Positions 60,364 through 64,000 of a stretch of DNA of 64,000 bases are shown in pieces. Below the pieces are notes generated by a model. The model was not told where the DNA came from. It was given only the letters and a program-made list of their open reading frames with translations, and searched no databases. Each line of letters starts with the position of its first letter. The stretch's first letter is position 1. Position numbers and translations under genes: made by a program. Source of the DNA: Avichristensenella sp031549905 (GTDB taxonomy: Bacteria > Bacillota > Clostridia > Christensenellales > Aristaeellaceae); assembly GCA_031549905.1 (NCBI GenBank), contig JAVBPC010000032.1:31151-95150 (forward strand), given 5' to 3'.

Positions 60364-60537
60364 CTGTCTTGTTTTTTGCTGTTTTCGGGTAGATTTTGTC
60401 CGAAAGTTCGCAAGAGGTTTTTTCGTCCGGCAAGAAGCCAGAGTGAGACATAGCCGGAGGTTACGTTGAGTGGGAGGCGCCGCAGCCGGGCGGAAAAAGA
60501 TCTGCGAAGTTTGGGCAAAATCTGCCCGGAAGCAGCG
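60364..60537. other. Remaining recO-uvrB intergenic region
   Basis: No gene is supported. A minus-strand GGGCA-GATTT-TGCCC hairpin lies 3' of recO but lacks a U-run. A second partial site GAAC-TTTC-GGAC lies upstream of the uvrB promoter. Confidence 0.5.
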
Positions 60538-61275
60538 TTATAAAAATTTCGCGGCCTGGATGTGTTTTTCGACGCGGCGCTCCACATGGGCGCGCATCAG
60601 GGCGAAAGGTTCCTCCGCGGCTTCCGGCATATCCGCTATTGGCAGCGCGCGCCGTCCCGCCAGTATAAATGCGCCCTTCGCCTGTGCCTCGCGCAACCAA
60701 GCAAGGCTTTGCTCCGACAGAGCAAGCCCCCACCCGCCGCATGCAGCGCACCGCACACCACCCTCGTCCGGGTCAAAGCGGAGCGGCGCACGCGGTTCCT
60801 GCCCGCAGCGCACGCAGCCGGTCAGCATCGGCGCAAAGCCCATCAGCATAGAAAATTGCACCAGGAAAACCGCAGTCAGCGGGCGGGGCGGCACTTCCGA
60901 ATACGCCAGTACCGCCAGCGACAGCAGCAGCATCTTGTACAGCCGCGTCGCGTCCTGATCGGGCTGCGACGCGCCTTCCACCAGCCCCAGCCAATACGCG
61001 CCGTGCGCCAGGCGGGTCATGTCCTCGCGAAGCGGAAAGAACGCCTCCTGCGCCTGAAAGGAGGTCAAAGTATACCGCTCCCCTTTTTGATCCAGCACAT
61101 ATTCTCCGCTGGCGAATATCTCCGTGCCCGGCAGGTTCCGGCTCTTCGCCCGGCGGCATCCCCGTACCGCCACGGACAGCAACCCCAATCCCGGCGATAA
61201 AAGCGTAACCATGCGGTCCGTTTCGCCATAGTCGGCGTGCCGCAGCACAATGGCGTCGGTGATAACGCTACTCAT
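60538..61275 (-). CDS. recO: DNA repair protein RecO
   Basis: Loads RecA onto SSB-coated DNA with RecR. 245 residues. N-terminal OB-fold (TDAIVLRHADYGETDRMVTL), helical core, and a C-terminal zinc site with CVRC and CAAC pairs. ATG overlaps the era stop by eight bases. Order era-recO is conserved in Firmicutes. The uvrB gene follows in the same direction with its own promoter. Confidence 0.95.
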   Translation of the reverse strand: MSSVITDAIVLRHADYGETDRMVTLLSPGLGLLSVAVRGCRRAKSRNLPGTEIFASGEYVLDQKGERYTLTSFQAQEAFFPLREDMTRLAHGAYWLGLVEGASQPDQDATRLYKMLLLSLAVLAYSEVPPRPLTAVFLVQFSMLMGFAPMLTGCVRCGQEPRAPLRFDPDEGGVRCAACGGWGLALSEQSLAWLREAQAKGAFILAGRRALPIADMPEAAEEPFALMRAHVERRVEKHIQAAKFL

Positions 61276-62152
61276 AGCCCAGGGTTTTCAAATCATCATT
61301 GCGGTTGCGCCAATCCTCACGCACCTTTACCCACAGTTTAAGCGACACCTTGGTATCCAGCAGCTTTTCGATATCCACGCGGGCCTCGGTGCCGATCTTT
61401 TCTATCATTGCGCCGCGCTTGCCCAGGATGATTCCCTTGTGCCCGTCGCGCTCGCAATAGATCGTGGCGTGAATTTCCGTCAGCCGCTCGGATAGCTTTG
61501 TGATCGCCTGCATCTCCACGCCGATGCCGTGCGGTACCTCTTCGCGCAGATAACGCAGCGCCTTCTCGCGGATGATCTCCGCGCAGATCAGGCGCTCCGG
61601 TTGGTCAGTGATCATATCCTCCGGGAAATAGCGCGGGCCTTCCGGCAGCATGCCAATCAGCGTCTCTTTAAGGGTATCCAAGTTGTCCCCGCGCTTTGCA
61701 CTGATGGGGACCACGTGGTCATATGCAACGCCGTGCAGCGTGTTCAGCAGCGGTACCAGCGATTCCCGCGCGACGCAGTCCAGCTTGTTGACGACCAGCA
61801 CTTTGGGCACCTTTAGCTGCGCCATGCGCTCAATCAGCGCGCGGTCCTGCTGGCCCACGGCATCCGCGCCGACCATTACCAGCAGCGCGTCTATCCCCTC
61901 CAGCGCGTCGTTTGCGGCCTTGATCATGTACTCTCCAAGCTTCGACTTCGGTTGGTGCAGCCCCGGGGTGTCCAAGAACACAATCTGCCAGTCATCGCCG
62001 CCGGCAATGCCCATGATGCGGTTGCGGGTGGTCTGCGGCTTATCCGAGACAATCGCGACCTTTTCGCCCACAAACGCGTTCATCAGTGTGGATTTGCCCA
62101 CATTGGGCCGGCCCATAATGGCGATAAAACCGGAATGCTTCAGTTGGTTCAT
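61268..62152 (-). CDS. era: GTPase Era
   Basis: 16S rRNA-binding GTPase for small-subunit maturation. 294 residues. G1 GRPNVGKST, G3 DTPGLHQ, G4 NKLD, and a C-terminal KH domain with GKRGAMIEKIG. The ATG overlaps the ybeY-cdd stop by four bases. Placement after ybeY/cdd and before recO is the usual Firmicute order, with dgkA missing from the usual set. Confidence 0.98.
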   Translation of the reverse strand: MNQLKHSGFIAIMGRPNVGKSTLMNAFVGEKVAIVSDKPQTTRNRIMGIAGGDDWQIVFLDTPGLHQPKSKLGEYMIKAANDALEGIDALLVMVGADAVGQQDRALIERMAQLKVPKVLVVNKLDCVARESLVPLLNTLHGVAYDHVVPISAKRGDNLDTLKETLIGMLPEGPRYFPEDMITDQPERLICAEIIREKALRYLREEVPHGIGVEMQAITKLSERLTEIHATIYCERDGHKGIILGKRGAMIEKIGTEARVDIEKLLDTKVSLKLWVKVREDWRNRNDDLKTLGYE

Positions 62153-63042
62153 GCCTTCACCTCATCCATGGATTCGGGGCCGAAACTGTCGGGCAGCAGC
62201 TGCGCAAGGGTTGTGACGCGCACCTTTTCACCGCTGACCAGGAGCACCCGCATATCCCTGCCAAACTCGCGCAGGAACTGCCTGCACGCGCCGCAGGGGC
62301 TTGTGTCCGTCCCCTCGGCAGCCACGGCGATTGCGGTGATTTTTCTAACGCCCGCGGTAACCGCGGTGGTCGCAGCGTTCCGCTCCGCGCAGATGGTCAG
62401 GCCAAAGCTGGCGTTTTCCACATTGCAGCCCTGGAACGTGCGGCCGTCCTCCGCACGCACGCACGCGCCCACGGAATACCGCGAATACGGCGCATACGCC
62501 ATTTCTCTGGCCTTGCGCGCGCCCTCGATCAACTCAAAATCCTGATCCGTCAGCGACCGGTCAAGCCCGGCTTTTTCCATGATTTTCTCCTCCATATCAC
62601 GCATCATAGCGCGATCCGTTTCCGTTTCGTGGTCGTAACCCATCAGGTGGAGCATGCCGTGCGCGAACAGAAAGCCCGCCTCGCGCAGAAACGCGTGGCC
62701 GTACTGTTCGGCTTGCGCCTGCGCGCGCGGCAGCGAGATCACAATATCCCCAAGATGCAGGCAGCCGGTTTCGGGGTCCAGCTCGCGGCGCAGGCGCTTT
62801 GGGTAACGCCGTGCCGTGCCCGCCGGGTAGGTTGCGCTCGGGAACGAAAGCACATCCGTCGGCGCGTCCTTCCCCCGCTGTTCCCTATTGATTTTCTGTA
62901 TGCCCGCATCGTTTGTCAGCAGCAGGCCCGCTTGGCAGCGCCCCTGAAGCCCCTCCGCCGCGATGCATGCATCGCCTACCGCTTCCAGCAACGGCAGCAG
63001 CGGCTCCGGCGCCTGGATCTCAGCGCTGCTGATCAGCCGCAT
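62149..63042 (-). CDS. Fused YbeY endoribonuclease and cytidine deaminase
   Basis: 297 residues in one open frame. Residues about 1-165 are YbeY, with the zinc site HGMLHLMGYDH and PTDVLSFP; it acts in 16S rRNA maturation. Residues about 170-297 are cytidine deaminase, with CNVENASFGLTICAERNA and PCGACRQFL holding the zinc cysteines and catalytic Glu. ATG 63042 follows AAGGAG at nine bases and overlaps the HD-domain gene by 23. In many relatives these are separate genes in the order ybeY, dgkA, cdd, era; dgkA is absent here. Confidence 0.93.
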   Translation of the reverse strand: MRLISSAEIQAPEPLLPLLEAVGDACIAAEGLQGRCQAGLLLTNDAGIQKINREQRGKDAPTDVLSFPSATYPAGTARRYPKRLRRELDPETGCLHLGDIVISLPRAQAQAEQYGHAFLREAGFLFAHGMLHLMGYDHETETDRAMMRDMEEKIMEKAGLDRSLTDQDFELIEGARKAREMAYAPYSRYSVGACVRAEDGRTFQGCNVENASFGLTICAERNAATTAVTAGVRKITAIAVAAEGTDTSPCGACRQFLREFGRDMRVLLVSGEKVRVTTLAQLLPDSFGPESMDEVKA

Positions 63043-64000
63043 TTGCGCGTTCTCCTTCCTGCGCCTGACCCGCAGGTTCATCCACCGGCAGGATGCGCAC
63101 CGCGTGGCGCGGCGGCGCTTCCGGCAGCGCTGCGGGGGCTGTGGGCGATGTGAGCTTCGGGTATTCGATGCGCTTATGATAAATGCCTGTTAGCACCTGC
63201 GCAAACGCGTGGATGATCTTTGTTACATCCCCAAAGCGAAGCGTGCAGTCGTTCAGCTGCCCGCCGTCGATCTTTCCCTTGACCAGATCGCGAATCCGGT
63301 TCTCAATGACCTCCGCATCCTGATCGCCGCCCGCGCGGACGGCAGCCTCAGCGGTATCGGCCAGCATGACGATGGCTGTTTCGCGCGTCAGAGGCTTGGG
63401 GCCGGGGTATTGGAAATCCTCCGGCAACGCCTTTTCGCCGCCCTCCATTGCGCGCATTTTCTGGTAGAAGAATGATATCTGCGTATCGCCGTGGTGTTGC
63501 TCGATGAAATCAATGATCGCGGCGGGCAGATGGTTCTGCTTGGCCAGCAGCACGCCGTCGGTCACATGCTCTGCAATGATCGCGGCGGATACCCTGGGGT
63601 CCGTGCGGTCATGCGGATTGTCGCCCATCTGGTTTTCTTTGAAATACAGCGGGCGCTTGAGCTTGCCCACATCGTGGTAGTACGCGCCAACGCGCGCAAG
63701 CAGCGGGTCGGCGCCGATCGCCTCCGCCGCCGCCTCGGACAGGTTCGCCACCAAAATAGAATGGTGGTATGTGCCCGGCGTTTCCACCAGCAGGCGGCGC
63801 AACAGCGGCTGATTCGGGTTGGCCAATTCCAGCAGCTTGTAGGGCGTCACCAGATCGAACATCCACTCCAGCGCCGGCTGTACGCCCATGCACAGCACGG
63901 ATGCCAAAATTGCGCTGCCCGCGAACCATACGGCGTTCTGCAGTACAGGTGTAATCTGGTTGCTGGTCAAAAGGCCGATGGCGACCATCGCGAACAGATT
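63020..64000 (-). CDS. PgpH-type HD-domain hydrolase, C-terminal part (continues beyond right edge)
   Basis: About 327 residues visible, the frame continuing past base 64000. Hydrophobic segments at the visible N-side lead to an HD domain with HHSILVANLS, AYYHDVGKLKRP and IIDFIEQHHGD. This is the YqfF/PgpH family that degrades cyclic di-AMP, encoded just upstream of ybeY in many Firmicutes. A Pro/Ala-rich tail ends the protein. The missing N-terminus should hold more membrane segments. Confidence 0.92.
   Translation of the reverse strand, partial: NLFAMVAIGLLTSNQITPVLQNAVWFAGSAILASVLCMGVQPALEWMFDLVTPYKLLELANPNQPLLRRLLVETPGTYHHSILVANLSEAAAEAIGADPLLARVGAYYHDVGKLKRPLYFKENQMGDNPHDRTDPRVSAAIIAEHVTDGVLLAKQNHLPAAIIDFIEQHHGDTQISFFYQKMRAMEGGEKALPEDFQYPGPKPLTRETAIVMLADTAEAAVRAGGDQDAEVIENRIRDLVKGKIDGGQLNDCTLRFGDVTKIIHAFAQVLTGIYHKRIEYPKLTSPTAPAALPEAPPRHAVRILPVDEPAGQAQEGERANAADQQR

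Overview
This window is ordinary, well-organised chromosome of a GC-rich, endospore-forming-lineage Firmicute, most likely a Clostridia-type anaerobe. The evidence is the primase-rpoD-trmK order, a Firmicute PurR, GerW/YtfJ with a DUF2953 partner, a YlmC/YmxH PRC-barrel protein, a DacF-type carboxypeptidase, a long HflX, and strong GGAGG ribosome sites with frequent GTG and TTG starts. No rRNA, tRNA, CRISPR, prophage or complete insertion sequence was recognised. Genes are dense and no gap reaches 300 bases.

Layout. 1-2800 (+): primase tail, rpoD, trmK and a zinc-ribbon coiled-coil protein, closed by a terminator. 2913-9730 (+): a 2-oxoacid dehydrogenase operon (E2, E3, then a single-chain E1 alpha-beta fusion) followed by pgi, driven by a promoter whose spacer holds a perfect inverted repeat. 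9884-17659 (-): tyrosine recombinase, rnhA, proC, two tandem VanY carboxypeptidases, hflX, a serine hydrolase and kduI. 17735-18573 (+): sporulation PRC-barrel protein and nrdR. 18554-35010 (-): MmcQ/YjbR protein, rluB-type synthase, GNAT, dacF, gerW, DUF2953, scpB, scpA, M50 protease, membrane protein, ddl, murF, alpha/beta hydrolase, then mfd, pth, a degenerate glmU, and purR. 35248-37591: murC and lexA (+) flank a small cysteine-rich gene (-). 37594-50861 (-): one long run from lysA through two radical-SAM-linked proteins, rng, miaB, mutS, mutL, miaA and ynbB. 50975-54350 (-): ABC exporter and a QueG-like Fe-S protein. 54389-64000 (-): uvrA, two tandem VOC proteins, uvrB, recO, era, a ybeY-cdd fusion and the C-terminal part of a PgpH-type HD hydrolase.

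How the genes work together. DNA repair is prominent: lexA, uvrA and uvrB carry sites of the form GAAC-N4-GTTC (imperfect at lexA), and mutS, mutL, recO and mfd are also present. Cell-wall synthesis and trimming (murC, murF, ddl, glmU, three DD-carboxypeptidases) is spread over several operons. Translation and tRNA or rRNA modification (trmK, miaA, miaB, rluB type, pth, era, ybeY, hflX, rng) fills much of the rest.

The least ordinary observations are: (1) two copies of a roughly 165-base intergenic hairpin element with an invariant core and arms that differ between copies yet stay self-complementary; (2) a 13-base palindrome, ACCGACSGTCGGT, recurring inside genes between 28.5 and 48.9 kb in different reading frames; (3) a JAMM-type metal-site signature in the N-terminal extension of HflX; (4) a GlmU whose uridyltransferase half has decayed; (5) a YbeY-cytidine deaminase fusion; and (6) a QueG-family protein that appears to lack the expected catalytic segment.
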